Shown here: positions 1 through 8,505 of the stretch, piece by piece
Position numbering within the stretch: position 1 is the first letter of the stretch
How the letters are laid out: each line of letters opens with the position of its first letter
Origin: Pseudoduganella rivuli
GTDB taxonomy: Bacteria > Pseudomonadota > Gammaproteobacteria > Burkholderiales > Burkholderiaceae_D
Length of the DNA: 64,000 nt
Direction: 5' to 3'
Assembly: GCF_009674485.1 (NCBI RefSeq)
Contig: NZ_WKJJ01000002.1
Coordinates: 434,001 to 498,000, forward strand
Notes under the pieces: model-generated
What the model was told of the DNA's origin: nothing
The model's input: only the letters and a program-made list of their open reading frames with translations
Databases searched by the model: none
Position numbers and translations under genes: made by a program

Positions 1-16
1 ACGGTACCATGGCCGG

Positions 17-655
17 ATGACACCTTATCTTGCACATACCTCATGGATCGACGGCGACCATCCCGACGTGGCCGCCAAAGCTGCTGCCCTGGCTGAAGGC
101 GCCGCTTCGCTGGAACAGGTGGCGCAGCGCTGCTTCGAATTCGTCCGCGATGACATCCGCCACAGCTGGGATTACCAGAGCAACCCGGTCACGTGCCGCG
201 CGTCCGACGTGCTCAAGCATGGCACCGGCTATTGCTATGCGAAGAGCCATTTGCTGGCCGCGCTGCTGCGCGCCAACGGCATTCCCGCCGCGTTGTGCTA
301 CCAGCGGCTGGCGGTCGGCACGGAAGGCCCGCCGTATTGCCTGCATGGCTTGAATGCCGTGTGGCTGGAACCGTATGGCTGGTACCGCATCGATGCGCGG
401 GGCAACAAGCCGGGCGTGGATGCGCGCTTTGCTCCGCCGCTGGAACAGCTGGCGTTCCCGATAGTGGCGCCGGATGAACGCGATTTGCCGGAAATCTGGG
501 CGGAACCGCTGCAAGTGGTGGTGGATGCGCTGACCCGCCATTCGACGGTGCAAGCCGTGGCGGAGAATTTGCCGGACGTGAACCTGATGCCATCCATCAA
601 ACCCTTGGCGGATCGCGCGGTCTGGGCCGACGCCGGCATCGACAAGGCCGCGTAA
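17..655 (+). CDS. transglutaminase-like domain protein
   Basis: A 212-residue soluble protein with the papain-like transglutaminase core. The catalytic triad is readable as Cys73 (in GYCYAKSHLL), His110 (in CLHGLNAVW) and Asp126 (in YRIDARGN), in the right order and spacing. Family members act as peptidases or amidohydrolases rather than true cross-linkers; the substrate cannot be told from sequence. There is no signal peptide, so it is probably cytoplasmic. The start ATG overlaps a TGA (ATGA), which may be the stop of a gene lying upstream of the window. A REP-like hairpin separates it from the convergent LysR gene. Confidence 0.8.
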   Translation: MTPYLAHTSWIDGDHPDVAAKAAALAEGAASLEQVAQRCFEFVRDDIRHSWDYQSNPVTCRASDVLKHGTGYCYAKSHLLAALLRANGIPAALCYQRLAVGTEGPPYCLHGLNAVWLEPYGWYRIDARGNKPGVDARFAPPLEQLAFPIVAPDERDLPEIWAEPLQVVVDALTRHSTVQAVAENLPDVNLMPSIKPLADRAVWADAGIDKAA

Positions 656-681
656 TCAATGAAATCGCTGGCGCAAAACCC

Positions 682-716
682 GTAGGGCGGTATCGCTGCA
701 CAGCAGCGATACCGCC
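682..716 (+). repeat. REP-like hairpin, copy 1
   Basis: GTAGGGCGG at 682-690 leads into a perfect 14-bp stem (686-699 with 703-716) and a 3-base loop. The GTAG immediately 5' of a GC-rich hairpin is the hallmark of REP sequences handled by RAYT transposases. It sits between two convergent genes and may also act as a bidirectional terminator. Related copies lie near 10.7, 29.2 and 56.7 kb. Confidence 0.7.
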
Positions 717-731
717 AGCCTGGCCCGCGCC

Positions 732-1649
732 TCACGCAACAAGTGGCACGCCCCCCACCAGCCCCGCCACCTTGCCTAACTCCTCGTACAGCACCCGCAT
801 CACCGCCTGGATCCGCACGGTATCGCGCAAATCCGGATGTGTCAGCAGCCACAATTCCGACGCCAGCGCCGGGTCCGGCTCCGTCACGCGCCGCAGCAGC
901 GGCGTGCTGTCGCCCAGAAAACATGGCAATAACGCCAGTCCCAAGCCATCGATGCACGCCTGCCGCAAGGTACTGAAGGTACTGGCCCGGAATCCCACCG
1001 TATCGAGCGGCACGATTTTTTCCAGCCAGCGCAGGGTACGGTGGCGGCCCAAGGTATCGTCCAGCGCAATCCACGCATGTTCCGCCAGCGGCCGCTGCGG
1101 CTGACCGTCCAGGTAAGCGGGCGCCCCGTAGACGGCCAGCGCCAGGGGGCCGATGCGCTTGCCGATCAAATGTTCCGGCGGCTGCGTGGCGGGCCGGATC
1201 GCGATATCCGCATCCCGCCGCGACAGGTTGGCCATGCCGTTATCGATGCCCAATTGCAATGCGATGTCCGGGTATTGCCGGCGGCAGGCGGCGATGGCGG
1301 GATTGAGCAACACTTGCGCCACGCTGTCCGTGGTGGTCAGCCGCACCGTGCCGCTGGGTCGCAAATCCCGCCCCGCGACTTTCAGCAGCGCTTGCTGGGC
1401 GGTTTCGTCGATGGCCGCGCCGGCCCGGGCGATTTCCTCGCCCGCCGTGGTCGGCACGTAGCGTCCGCCGCTCCGCTCGAACAGCCGCACCCCCAGTTTT
1501 TCTTCCATCTGCGCCAGCCGCCGGAACACGGTGGCGTGGTTGACGTTCAGGCGGCGCGCCGCGCCGGACAGCGACCCGGTCTCGACGATCGCTGCCACGC
1601 AGCGCAAGTCGTTCAAATCAGTGTGCGTTTCTGCAATGATGGTTTGCAT
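732..1649 (-). CDS. LysR family transcriptional regulator
   Basis: A LysR-type regulator of about 305 residues. The N-terminal winged helix-turn-helix reads ETGSLSGAARRLNVNHATVFRRLAQMEEKLG, here split in two motifs: ETGSLSGAARRL and NHATVFRRL. A periplasmic-binding-protein-like effector domain follows. The start at 1649 (MQTIIAE) is preferred over an upstream ATG at 1694 because it has an AAGGAA-type ribosome site about 12 bases upstream and matches family length. It is divergent from the MBL-fold gene at 1721, with only 71 bases between them and an 8-bp palindrome in the gap. It is therefore the likely regulator of that gene. The effector is unknown. Confidence 0.85.
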   Translation of the reverse strand: MQTIIAETHTDLNDLRCVAAIVETGSLSGAARRLNVNHATVFRRLAQMEEKLGVRLFERSGGRYVPTTAGEEIARAGAAIDETAQQALLKVAGRDLRPSGTVRLTTTDSVAQVLLNPAIAACRRQYPDIALQLGIDNGMANLSRRDADIAIRPATQPPEHLIGKRIGPLALAVYGAPAYLDGQPQRPLAEHAWIALDDTLGRHRTLRWLEKIVPLDTVGFRASTFSTLRQACIDGLGLALLPCFLGDSTPLLRRVTEPDPALASELWLLTHPDLRDTVRIQAVMRVLYEELGKVAGLVGGVPLVA

Positions 1650-1673
1650 GATTTTGGAATTTCCTTGCGTGAT

Positions 1674-1693
1674 TGCACAGCATAAGCTGTGCA
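1674..1693. promoter_or_regulatory. palindromic operator between LysR and MBL-fold genes
   Basis: TGCACAGC, a 4-base ATAA centre, then GCTGTGCA form a perfect 8-bp inverted repeat. It lies in the 71-base divergent intergenic region and contains the T-N11-A type symmetry expected of LysR boxes. It probably binds the adjacent LysR protein and controls both directions; binding is inferred. Confidence 0.55.
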
Positions 1694-1720
1694 CATCAAC
1701 CCATCAACAGGAGCGTTATC

Positions 1721-2683
1721 ATGAAATCCAAACTCATCGCCATTACAGCCACGTTATTGGCCACTGCTGCTTATGCGGGCGAACCCATCTGGGATGGTAA
1801 TAAAGTCCGGATGGTCAGTGAAAAACTGGACCAGGGCGTCTATGCCTATTACGCGGCGGACGCCCGCGAATTGAACGCCAAAGGCGGTGCGGCGGCCACC
1901 AGTGGCGGATTAATTGTTGGCAGTAAAGGGGCGCTGCTGATCGATACCATGCTGAACCAGCGCCTGAATAAACAGGTGCAGGCGTTGAGCCGTCAACTGG
2001 GCGGCAAGCCGATTCTGTATGCCGTCAATACCAGTTCGCATGGCGACCATTCATACGGCAATATGTTTTTACCTGCCACGGTAAAAATTGTCCAGCATGC
2101 GGTGACGCGCCAATATATTGCCGGCCACTTGGAAGACGATAAAGCCTTTATGGTGAAAAACTTCGGCAGCGGCCGGGGTATTGAAAACATCAAGGCCCGC
2201 GCGCCTGATATCGTGGTCGCGGCCGGCAGCACGGTATCGCTGGATCTTGGCGATAAAAAAGTCGATATCATAGACTTTGGTTTTGGACAGACCGGCGGCG
2301 ATTTATGGGTATGGGAACCACAATCGAAAGTACTGTGGACCGGTAATCCCGTGATTGCATCGAAACCCGCGTTGCCATGGCTGCTGGATGGCCGATTGGT
2401 GGAAACACTGGAAACGCTGAAAAAAGTCTATGCTTTCCTGCCGGCCGACGCGAAGATTATTCCCGGTCATGGCGTGGCCATGCAGCGCGAAGATTTGCAA
2501 TGGCATATCCAATACCTGGAAACCGTGCGCAATAAAGTACAGGCGGCGGTAAATGACGGCTTGACCCTGGAGCAAACCGTACAGCGTGCCGCGATGCCGG
2601 AATTCGGCGGTTATGCGTTGTTTGGCTGGGTCCACCCGGGCTTGAATGTGCCGGCGGCCTATCGCGACCTGAGCAAGAAATAA
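1721..2683 (+). CDS. secreted MBL-fold metallo-hydrolase with altered metal site
   Basis: A 320-residue protein with a cleavable signal peptide (MKSKLIAITATLLATAAYAG) and the metallo-beta-lactamase fold. The start at 1721 has a CAGGAG ribosome site. The usual HxHxDH motif reads S105-S-H107-G-D109-H110 (NTSSHGDHSYGN), so the first zinc His is Ser. The His expected before TxGDL is Gln190, and the usual Asp of TGD is Asn209. His250 in PGHG is kept. At least three metal ligands are thus substituted, which makes ordinary dinuclear zinc chemistry doubtful. It may be a clade with changed metal use or a binding role. It lies divergent from a LysR regulator. The surrounding bases are slightly less GC-rich than average for the window. 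Confidence 0.8.
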   Translation: MKSKLIAITATLLATAAYAGEPIWDGNKVRMVSEKLDQGVYAYYAADARELNAKGGAAATSGGLIVGSKGALLIDTMLNQRLNKQVQALSRQLGGKPILYAVNTSSHGDHSYGNMFLPATVKIVQHAVTRQYIAGHLEDDKAFMVKNFGSGRGIENIKARAPDIVVAAGSTVSLDLGDKKVDIIDFGFGQTGGDLWVWEPQSKVLWTGNPVIASKPALPWLLDGRLVETLETLKKVYAFLPADAKIIPGHGVAMQREDLQWHIQYLETVRNKVQAAVNDGLTLEQTVQRAAMPEFGGYALFGWVHPGLNVPAAYRDLSKK

Positions 2684-2690
2684 GGTAATA

Positions 2691-2729
2691 TCCCGGCAAC
2701 CGAGTATAATGGCATTCTCACTGCCGGGA
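2691..2729 (+). promoter_or_regulatory. hairpin covering the slyX ribosome binding site
   Basis: TCCCGGCA (2691-2698) pairs with TGCCGGGA (2722-2729). The right arm includes most of the GGGAG ribosome site (2726-2730) of slyX, whose ATG is at 2737. A TATAAT box sits at 2705-2710 inside the loop. If transcription starts upstream, folding could hide the ribosome site; if it starts from this box, the left arm is absent. Confidence 0.35.
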
Positions 2730-2736
2730 GTTTTAA

Positions 2737-2940
2737 ATGAGTACAGAAGAACGCTTCATTGATATTGAAATCAAGCTGGCCCATGCGGAAGACATGGTGG
2801 AATCGCTGAATCAGCGTATTTATGAACAGCAAAAACAAATCGATAAACTGGAAGCCATGATTGCCGCGTTGGCGCAGCATATTCGCGATAATGCGCAGGG
2901 CCAGCAAACGCCGCTCAATGAGCGGCCGCCACACTACTGA
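2737..2940 (+). CDS. slyX: SlyX family protein
   Basis: A 67-residue acidic coiled-coil protein. It starts MSTEERFIDIEIKLA, continues with heptad-rich helices (residues 8-52), and ends in the conserved PPHY signature of SlyX. In E. coli slyX lies next to the FKBP-type prolyl isomerase slyD and its function is still obscure. Here it stands alone between an MBL-fold gene and a GMC oxidoreductase, with its own TATAAT box and a downstream intrinsic terminator. It is probably a single-gene transcript. Confidence 0.9.
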   Translation: MSTEERFIDIEIKLAHAEDMVESLNQRIYEQQKQIDKLEAMIAALAQHIRDNAQGQQTPLNERPPHY

Positions 2941-2949
2941 TTTACCTCG

Positions 2950-2973
2950 TGCGGCTTCCCAGCCGCATTTTTT
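2950..2973 (+). terminator. intrinsic terminator after slyX
   Basis: A 7-bp stem TGCGGCT / AGCCGCA with loop TCCC is followed by six T residues, ten bases after the slyX stop. Confidence 0.85.
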
Positions 2974-3053
2974 CGCCGGTTTTATGCCTTAAGTTGGCGC
3001 AATCGCGCTAATAATTAGCATAAAAAGGCCGAAATGCTCCGGTTTGTGGAGTT

Positions 3054-4352
3054 TCAGTTGAATTGGCCGGAAGCGATGGCTTTACCCAACCGTTTCCCCA
3101 GGCTTAATAAGGTGAGGGTGGGCGGCAAACCCCACGGTTCGGGAATCACGGACGCATCGCATACATACAGGCCCGATAATGGCGTCCGTAAATGATGGTC
3201 GACACCTTGCCCTATGCGCACGCTGCCGCCGGGATGGGCAGCGAAATGCCAGCTTTTAAAGAGGCGACGGGCGCCGGCTTCTTTTAATACCGTGCGCGCC
3301 AATGCGATTCCGTCGCGGAATTTTGCTTTGTCGTTTTGTTGCAGTGATTTATTGACCCAGCGCGGCCCGATATGTCCACCGATTTCATCGCGGATTTTTA
3401 CCATGACCGATAACGTCTGCGCATGGGAAAAGAGGCGGTCGATACGGCCTACCTGCAAAGCAAATGCTTGGTACATGGGTTTTGGCAAGGTTAAATCTGC
3501 CAGTGAAATGCCCTGTTCCTGAAAATAAACACCGGCAGCCATGGGGACTTCAGCGCCGCCGTGAATATCATCGGCAATACCCATGACGGCGACAACCGGA
3601 TCGCTGAAGAATGGGGAAGTGCGTGGAGCTAATTCCGATGCATGCAATAGACGGGGTGTGCCAATACCACCACCGGCAAGAATAATATGGGTGGCGTGAA
3701 TGATCAGCGTTTTCCCATCATGTCGACATTCAATCCCGGTGGCCTGGCCTTTTTCATGCATGATACGCAGGGCGCGGGTTTGATCCAATAAATGCGCGCC
3801 ATGGCACACCGCCTCGTCGATAAAATCGCGTGCCGTCCATTTTGCACCAAACGGGCAGCCATAAACACAGCGCCAACAACCGGTGCGGCAGATTTGCGGG
3901 CGTATCATTTTATCGAGTTTGCGCCAGGCTAATCCGGCAGCCTGGCCCGCTTGCATCAGGCGTTGCGCCATGGGGCCGATCAATTCATCCGGTAATGGCG
4001 CCATTGGTAATTCGGCGCGCAATGCCTGCAATTCGCTGGACAGGTCGACGCCATATTTGGCGAATAACCAGGGTGGTGGCGGAGCGGCCGTGGCGAAATT
4101 TAATGTGGAGCTACCGCCGGCGGTAATCCCCTGTACCAGCAGGGAAGCGTCTTGATGAATATAAGCGCCCCGTCCGGGAATGGCCGCCATGGCCGACATT
4201 TGCGTCAGGGTGCCGGTGACAGGCGCCGCGCTGCCTTGTTCCAATATCGCCACCGTCAAGCCGCGCTGCGCCAGTTCACGGGCAACGGATGCGCCGCCGG
4301 GGCCGCTGCCGACAACGATGGCGTCATAACTGGAACGGAAAGGCGTGTGCAT
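3054..4352 (-). CDS. GMC family oxidoreductase
   Basis: An FAD-dependent glucose-methanol-choline oxidoreductase of about 432 residues. The N-terminal Rossmann motif is VVGSGPGGASVARELA, and FAD contacts include the GITAGGSSTLNFAT region. The C-terminal block HPGGSVRIG ... LYVCDASVIP matches the GMC C-terminal domain. A Cys-rich segment CRTGCWRCVYGCPFG (C-x3-C-x2-C-x3-C) around residue 165 resembles an iron-sulfur motif; such clusters occur in some long-chain alcohol oxidase-like members. The start at 4352 (MHTPFRSS) places the FAD motif near the N-terminus. An upstream ATG at 4379 is possible. It has no signal peptide. The substrate, perhaps an alcohol or sterol, is unknown. Confidence 0.85.
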   Translation of the reverse strand: MHTPFRSSYDAIVVGSGPGGASVARELAQRGLTVAILEQGSAAPVTGTLTQMSAMAAIPGRGAYIHQDASLLVQGITAGGSSTLNFATAAPPPPWLFAKYGVDLSSELQALRAELPMAPLPDELIGPMAQRLMQAGQAAGLAWRKLDKMIRPQICRTGCWRCVYGCPFGAKWTARDFIDEAVCHGAHLLDQTRALRIMHEKGQATGIECRHDGKTLIIHATHIILAGGGIGTPRLLHASELAPRTSPFFSDPVVAVMGIADDIHGGAEVPMAAGVYFQEQGISLADLTLPKPMYQAFALQVGRIDRLFSHAQTLSVMVKIRDEIGGHIGPRWVNKSLQQNDKAKFRDGIALARTVLKEAGARRLFKSWHFAAHPGGSVRIGQGVDHHLRTPLSGLYVCDASVIPEPWGLPPTLTLLSLGKRLGKAIASGQFN

Positions 4353-4468
4353 GGGACGATGGTAGCACCGGACCTGCATCGGCCCGCACCTGCCAAATAT
4401 TGCGAAAGAATAAGGTTGCCTGTTAATTCACATTAAAGTATCGTCAAAATCTTTGCGGAGGGGTTGCG

Positions 4469-5047
4469 ATGGCGATACTGATACTCGGCTTGCTGATTTT
4501 CCTGGGTGTGCACTCGGTGCGGATCGTGGCCGATCCGTGGCGCACGCAAATGCGGGCGCGCATGGGCGAGCAGGGGTGGAAAGGCGTGTATTCGCTGGTG
4601 TCGCTGGCGGGGTTCGTATTGCTGGTGTGGGGTTACGGATTGGCACGGCAGTCGCCTGTGGTCCTGTGGGTACCGCCGGTGGCGACGCGCCACGTGGCCG
4701 GATTGCTGACGTTGGTGGCGTTTGTCTTCCTGGCCGCTTCCCACGTGCCCAACAATGGCATCAAGGCCAAAGTCCATCATCCGATGCTGATCGGCGTGAA
4801 AATCTGGGCCCTGGCGCACTTGCTGGCCAACGGCAACCTGGCCGACGTGGTGCTGTTCGGTTCATTCCTGCTGTGGGCCGTCATTGACTTCAAATCCGCC
4901 CGCCAGCGCGACCGGGTTGCGGGAACCGTGTACCCGGCCGGTACCGGCAAAGGCACGGCCATCGCCGTCGTTGCGGGCGTGGCGGTGTGGGCGCTGTTTG
5001 CGTTCTGGCTGCACGGAGTGTTGATCGGGGTCAGGCCGTTCGGCTGA
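4469..5047 (+). CDS. NnrU family membrane protein
   Basis: A 192-residue inner-membrane protein with about six hydrophobic segments and the NnrU signature, including the early GVHSVRIV and the ASHVPNNGIKAKVHHPM loop. NnrU was named from nitrite/nitric oxide reductase regulation loci. Related proteins are widespread in genomes without denitrification, so a link to NO metabolism is only a family association. No nir or nor genes are visible nearby. A GGAGGGG ribosome site precedes the ATG. Confidence 0.85.
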   Translation: MAILILGLLIFLGVHSVRIVADPWRTQMRARMGEQGWKGVYSLVSLAGFVLLVWGYGLARQSPVVLWVPPVATRHVAGLLTLVAFVFLAASHVPNNGIKAKVHHPMLIGVKIWALAHLLANGNLADVVLFGSFLLWAVIDFKSARQRDRVAGTVYPAGTGKGTAIAVVAGVAVWALFAFWLHGVLIGVRPFG

Positions 5048-5122
5048 GGAGGGGCGCCAGCCGGAATAGCTGGCGCCGCTGAGACCTACGTGCCTCAGCG
5101 ATGTGCTGCGGAACAAGCGTAT

Positions 5123-5923
5123 TCAGTTATCTTTATCAATGCGGGCCTGAATATGCTGCGCGCGATCCGGCGACGATGGATGCGAGCTGAACATGCTGTG
5201 CCCGGGACCTTCCAGTTTCGCCAGCTTCTGAAACAGCGTCACCAGGCCTGCGCGAGACAATTTTTCCTTGTGCAGCATGTTGTACGACTGGTCGTCCGCG
5301 TCGGTTTCCTGTGTCTGGGAAAACTGCGCCTGGATGAATTTCTGCCCCAGGTCGCCGAGATCGGACTGGCTCAACGTCGCGGCAGTGGCGCTGACAGCAC
5401 CGGCGGCGCCGCGCGCCGCCTGCAAGGTAAAGGCCGTTTGCATGGATTTTTTCGAATGGCCCAGCAATACGTGCCCGATTTCATGGCCCACCACGGCGCG
5501 CACTTCATCATCGTTCATGATGTCCATCAGGCCGGCAAATACACGGATACAGCCGTTGTCCATCGCGAACGCATTGACATCGCGAACCAGGTACACCTTG
5601 GCGTCGAGCCGTTTGCCATTGTATTTGCTCATGTTCAGCGGTTTTAAAGCGGCCGCCAGGCGCTTCGCATACTTGCTGTCCGGTGCGGCGATTTTATGCG
5701 TGCTATCGAGCGCGGCGCAGGACTTGTCGGCCAGATCGATGACTTCCGCGTCACTCAAGGCTGCCGCCTTGATCGCCAGGCCGGCTGAATTGGCCAGCCC
5801 GCCCAAATCCACGGCGTACGCCAACGGACTGGCAAGCGCCGACAACGCCAGCGCGACGCCGGCAAGCACTGCGGGCAGGGATGGTAAGGCATTTTCCGGC
5901 AAGGATGAACGAATGGGTTTCAT
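5123..5923 (-). CDS. exported M48 family zinc metalloprotease
   Basis: A 266-residue protein with an N-terminal export signal ending near residue 37 (SPLAYA). The M48 zinc motif is H147-E-I-G-H151 with the third ligand in QETDADDQS. The C-terminal SSHPSSPDRAQHI motif is characteristic of periplasmic M48 proteases of the YggG/LoiP and BepA type, which degrade or edit outer-membrane proteins. With no TPR domain it is closer to the short LoiP-like form. It is transcribed alone. No heat-shock promoter was identified with confidence. Confidence 0.88.
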   Translation of the reverse strand: MKPIRSSLPENALPSLPAVLAGVALALSALASPLAYAVDLGGLANSAGLAIKAAALSDAEVIDLADKSCAALDSTHKIAAPDSKYAKRLAAALKPLNMSKYNGKRLDAKVYLVRDVNAFAMDNGCIRVFAGLMDIMNDDEVRAVVGHEIGHVLLGHSKKSMQTAFTLQAARGAAGAVSATAATLSQSDLGDLGQKFIQAQFSQTQETDADDQSYNMLHKEKLSRAGLVTLFQKLAKLEGPGHSMFSSHPSSPDRAQHIQARIDKDN

Positions 5924-6109
5924 GAAAGCTCCTCAGAATTGACTCCATACCATGGGAGGGACGCGATGCATTTCCGCAAGGAAATCGTAGCGATCTTCTT
6001 TCGCGGCAACCTTAATGAAAATCAACTTGTCTAGGCTTCACGATTGGGAACACAATGCGTTTTCGCAGCGCTTGGGCGCCTTGGACATGGATTGTTACCG
6101 GGAGGTTTT

Positions 6110-6685
6110 GTGGGTAAAGGCAGGCTGGAAGCCTTCAGCGACGGCGTCATCGCCATCATCATCACCATCATGGTGCTGGAATTGAAAGTGCCGCATGGCG
6201 CGGACTGGGACACGCTGGCGCCGCTGGGTCCCGTGTTCCTCAGTTACGTGCTGAGTTTCATTTACGTGGGCATCTATTGGAACAACCACCACCACATGAT
6301 GCACGCGATCAGCAAGGTCAATGGCAGCGTCCTGTGGGCCAACCTGCATTTGCTGTTCTGGTTGTCGCTGATTCCATTTGTCACCGGGTGGATGGGCGAA
6401 AACCATTTCGGCAAGGTGCCGGTGGCGATTTACGGCGGGGTGCTGACCATGTGCGCGCTGGCTTACCTGTTGCTGGAACATATCCTGATCCGTTTGCATG
6501 GCAAACAGTCGCCATTAGGGCTGGCGGTGGGCAAGGACAGGAAAACCTGGTTGTCGATCGGGATGTATGTGGCGGGAATCGTGCTGACGTTCGTGCATCC
6601 GTGGCTCAGCGCCGCGCTGTATGTACTGGTGGCGCTGATGTGGTTTATCCCGGACCGGCGCATCGAAGCGCATCTCAGCCACTGA
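6110..6685 (+). CDS. TMEM175-like potassium channel family protein (DUF1211)
   Basis: A membrane protein of about 191 residues starting at GTG 6110, chosen because GGGAGG lies 4 bases upstream; an ATG at 6044 has no ribosome site. The first helix carries the family signature GRLEAFSDGVIAIIITI, whose FSDGV motif lines the pore in TMEM175 channels. About six transmembrane segments follow. Bacterial members of DUF1211 form potassium-permeable tetramers. The NNHHHMMHAI loop is also typical. It is transcribed alone and no regulator is adjacent. Confidence 0.85.
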   Translation: MGKGRLEAFSDGVIAIIITIMVLELKVPHGADWDTLAPLGPVFLSYVLSFIYVGIYWNNHHHMMHAISKVNGSVLWANLHLLFWLSLIPFVTGWMGENHFGKVPVAIYGGVLTMCALAYLLLEHILIRLHGKQSPLGLAVGKDRKTWLSIGMYVAGIVLTFVHPWLSAALYVLVALMWFIPDRRIEAHLSH

Positions 6686-6731
6686 CCACTGGCACAAGGC
6701 GTGGCGCCCGTTAGAGCGCCACGCACCGGCC

Positions 6732-8249
6732 TCACTGATCGAGCGTCTTCAATTCACGCCGCATGATCTTGCCGCTGCTGGTCTTCGGCAAGTCCGCCAC
6801 GAATTGCACGCTGCGGGGCACCTTGTAGGCGGCCAGGTGTTCGCGGCAATACGCCAGGATATCGTCCGCCGTGGCCGTGACGCCCGGCTTCAGCACCACG
6901 TAGGCTTTGGCCACTTCCCCTTTCAAGTCGTCCAGTTTGGGACCGACACCGACCATGGCGACGGCCGGATGCCCGGACACCACGCGTTCGAGTTCGGCCG
7001 GATAGACATTGAAGCCGCCCGTGATGATCAAGTCCTTCTTGCGGTCGACGATATAAATGTAGCCGCCGTCATCCATCTTGCCCAGGTCGCCCGTGTGCAG
7101 CCAGCCGTCCGGCTCGATGGTGTCGCGCGTGGCTTTTTCGTTGCCGTAGTAACCCTGCATCACCATGTTCCCGCGCGCCATCAGTTCGCCCACTTCGCCG
7201 GGCGGCAGGGTTTTCGACGCGTCTTCGGGGTCGGCAATACGGAACGTCATGCCCGGTTCACCGAGGCCGATGGAGCCGTGCCGGTTTTCGCCATAGAACG
7301 GGTTGGTGGTGGCCACGCCGCCCAGTTCCGTCATGCCCCACACTTCCAGCATCGGGCAACCGAACGCTTCTTCCACGGCGCGCGCTTTCGCCACCGGCAT
7401 GGTCTGGCCGCCGACCGCGCAGCGTTTCAGCGACGACACGTCGTACTTGTGCAAATCCGGATACGCCAGCAGGTACATGTACATGGTGGGCACGCCGTCC
7501 AGGATGGTGGCGCGGTGCGTCTGGACTGCCCGCAGCACTTCTTCTTCATTGAACTTCTGGATGATCACCAAGGTCATGCCATACATGATGGCGCCGTTCA
7601 GCGTCACGTTGCCATATACGTGCGAGCAGGGCAGGGCGGTGACGCCCGTGTCGTGTTCCGTGCGCACGTGCATCAGCGCCATGCCGGCGGCGGACGACAG
7701 GATGGCGCGGTGGCTCAGCATCGCGCCTTTCGGGTGGCCCGTGGTGCCGGACGTGTAGGCGATGGTGGACAGCGCATCGGGATCGGCCGTCACGGGTGTA
7801 AACGGCGTGGCGTTGTCCAGCAGCGATTCAAAGCGCTGCGTGCCAGGCAACGGCTCGCCGCCAAACAGCACGATGTGTTCGATCGGGCAGCGCTCGCGCA
7901 CGGACAGCAGCGCTTCGCCCTTGTCGCCGGAAGCGAGCACGATGCGCGAACCGGAATCGTTGGCGACGTACGCCACTTCTTCCGCCGTCAGCATGACGTT
8001 GATGGGAATGGCCACCGCGCCTACCTGGTGGATCGCGTAATACGACACCACCCATTCCCAGCGGTTGACGGAATACAGCGTGACCTTGTCGCCGGGGCCG
8101 ACGCCCAGCGCTTGCAGTCCGGCCGCGAGCCGGTTGGCGAGTTTGTCCAGTTCCGCGAATGACAGCGAGCGGTCCTTGAAGATCAGCGCGGGTTTTGTAC
8201 CAAAACGTTTCGCTGCGGCTGGCAGGATGCTACCGAGGGTCCATTCCAT
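6732..8249 (-). CDS. AMP-dependent acyl-CoA ligase
   Basis: A 505-residue ANL-superfamily enzyme. It carries the phosphate-binding loop YTSGTTGHPKGAML near residue 165, the A5 region MTELGG, the hinge-region block TGDLGKMDDGGYIYIVDRKKD, and the catalytic lysine in KTSSGKIMRREL at the C-terminus. It adenylates a carboxylic acid and transfers it to CoA. The overall pattern fits medium/long-chain fatty acyl-CoA synthetases, but the acid cannot be named. It is divergent from the exported M3 peptidase gene, with 256 bases between them that hold no clear further element. Confidence 0.87.
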   Translation of the reverse strand: MEWTLGSILPAAAKRFGTKPALIFKDRSLSFAELDKLANRLAAGLQALGVGPGDKVTLYSVNRWEWVVSYYAIHQVGAVAIPINVMLTAEEVAYVANDSGSRIVLASGDKGEALLSVRERCPIEHIVLFGGEPLPGTQRFESLLDNATPFTPVTADPDALSTIAYTSGTTGHPKGAMLSHRAILSSAAGMALMHVRTEHDTGVTALPCSHVYGNVTLNGAIMYGMTLVIIQKFNEEEVLRAVQTHRATILDGVPTMYMYLLAYPDLHKYDVSSLKRCAVGGQTMPVAKARAVEEAFGCPMLEVWGMTELGGVATTNPFYGENRHGSIGLGEPGMTFRIADPEDASKTLPPGEVGELMARGNMVMQGYYGNEKATRDTIEPDGWLHTGDLGKMDDGGYIYIVDRKKDLIITGGFNVYPAELERVVSGHPAVAMVGVGPKLDDLKGEVAKAYVVLKPGVTATADDILAYCREHLAAYKVPRSVQFVADLPKTSSGKIMRRELKTLDQ

Positions 8250-8505
8250 GCGTGTCTCCTGGTTATCAAAAAATCCAGTTTACAGCATAGAAATCGCCTT
8301 TTTCTGTGTCAAATCAATAATTTATGCCTTCTAATGTGGTAGTAAGTAGAAGATTATTCCAGCGGGAAATGATGTGTAACGTTAAGTATCAGAATGCGCC
8401 GCAGCATGGAATGCCAGTGACTGTCGAAAAGTGTCCTGATATCATCGTCGGCTTCCCACACCGCCCCACCCAGCCGTGTGCCCTTGTCTTTTACCGAAAG
8501 ATAAA

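Noticed and set aside
41..553. Minus-strand frame opposite the transglutaminase-like gene
   Set aside because: It is an antisense shadow; the plus frame carries a full catalytic triad.
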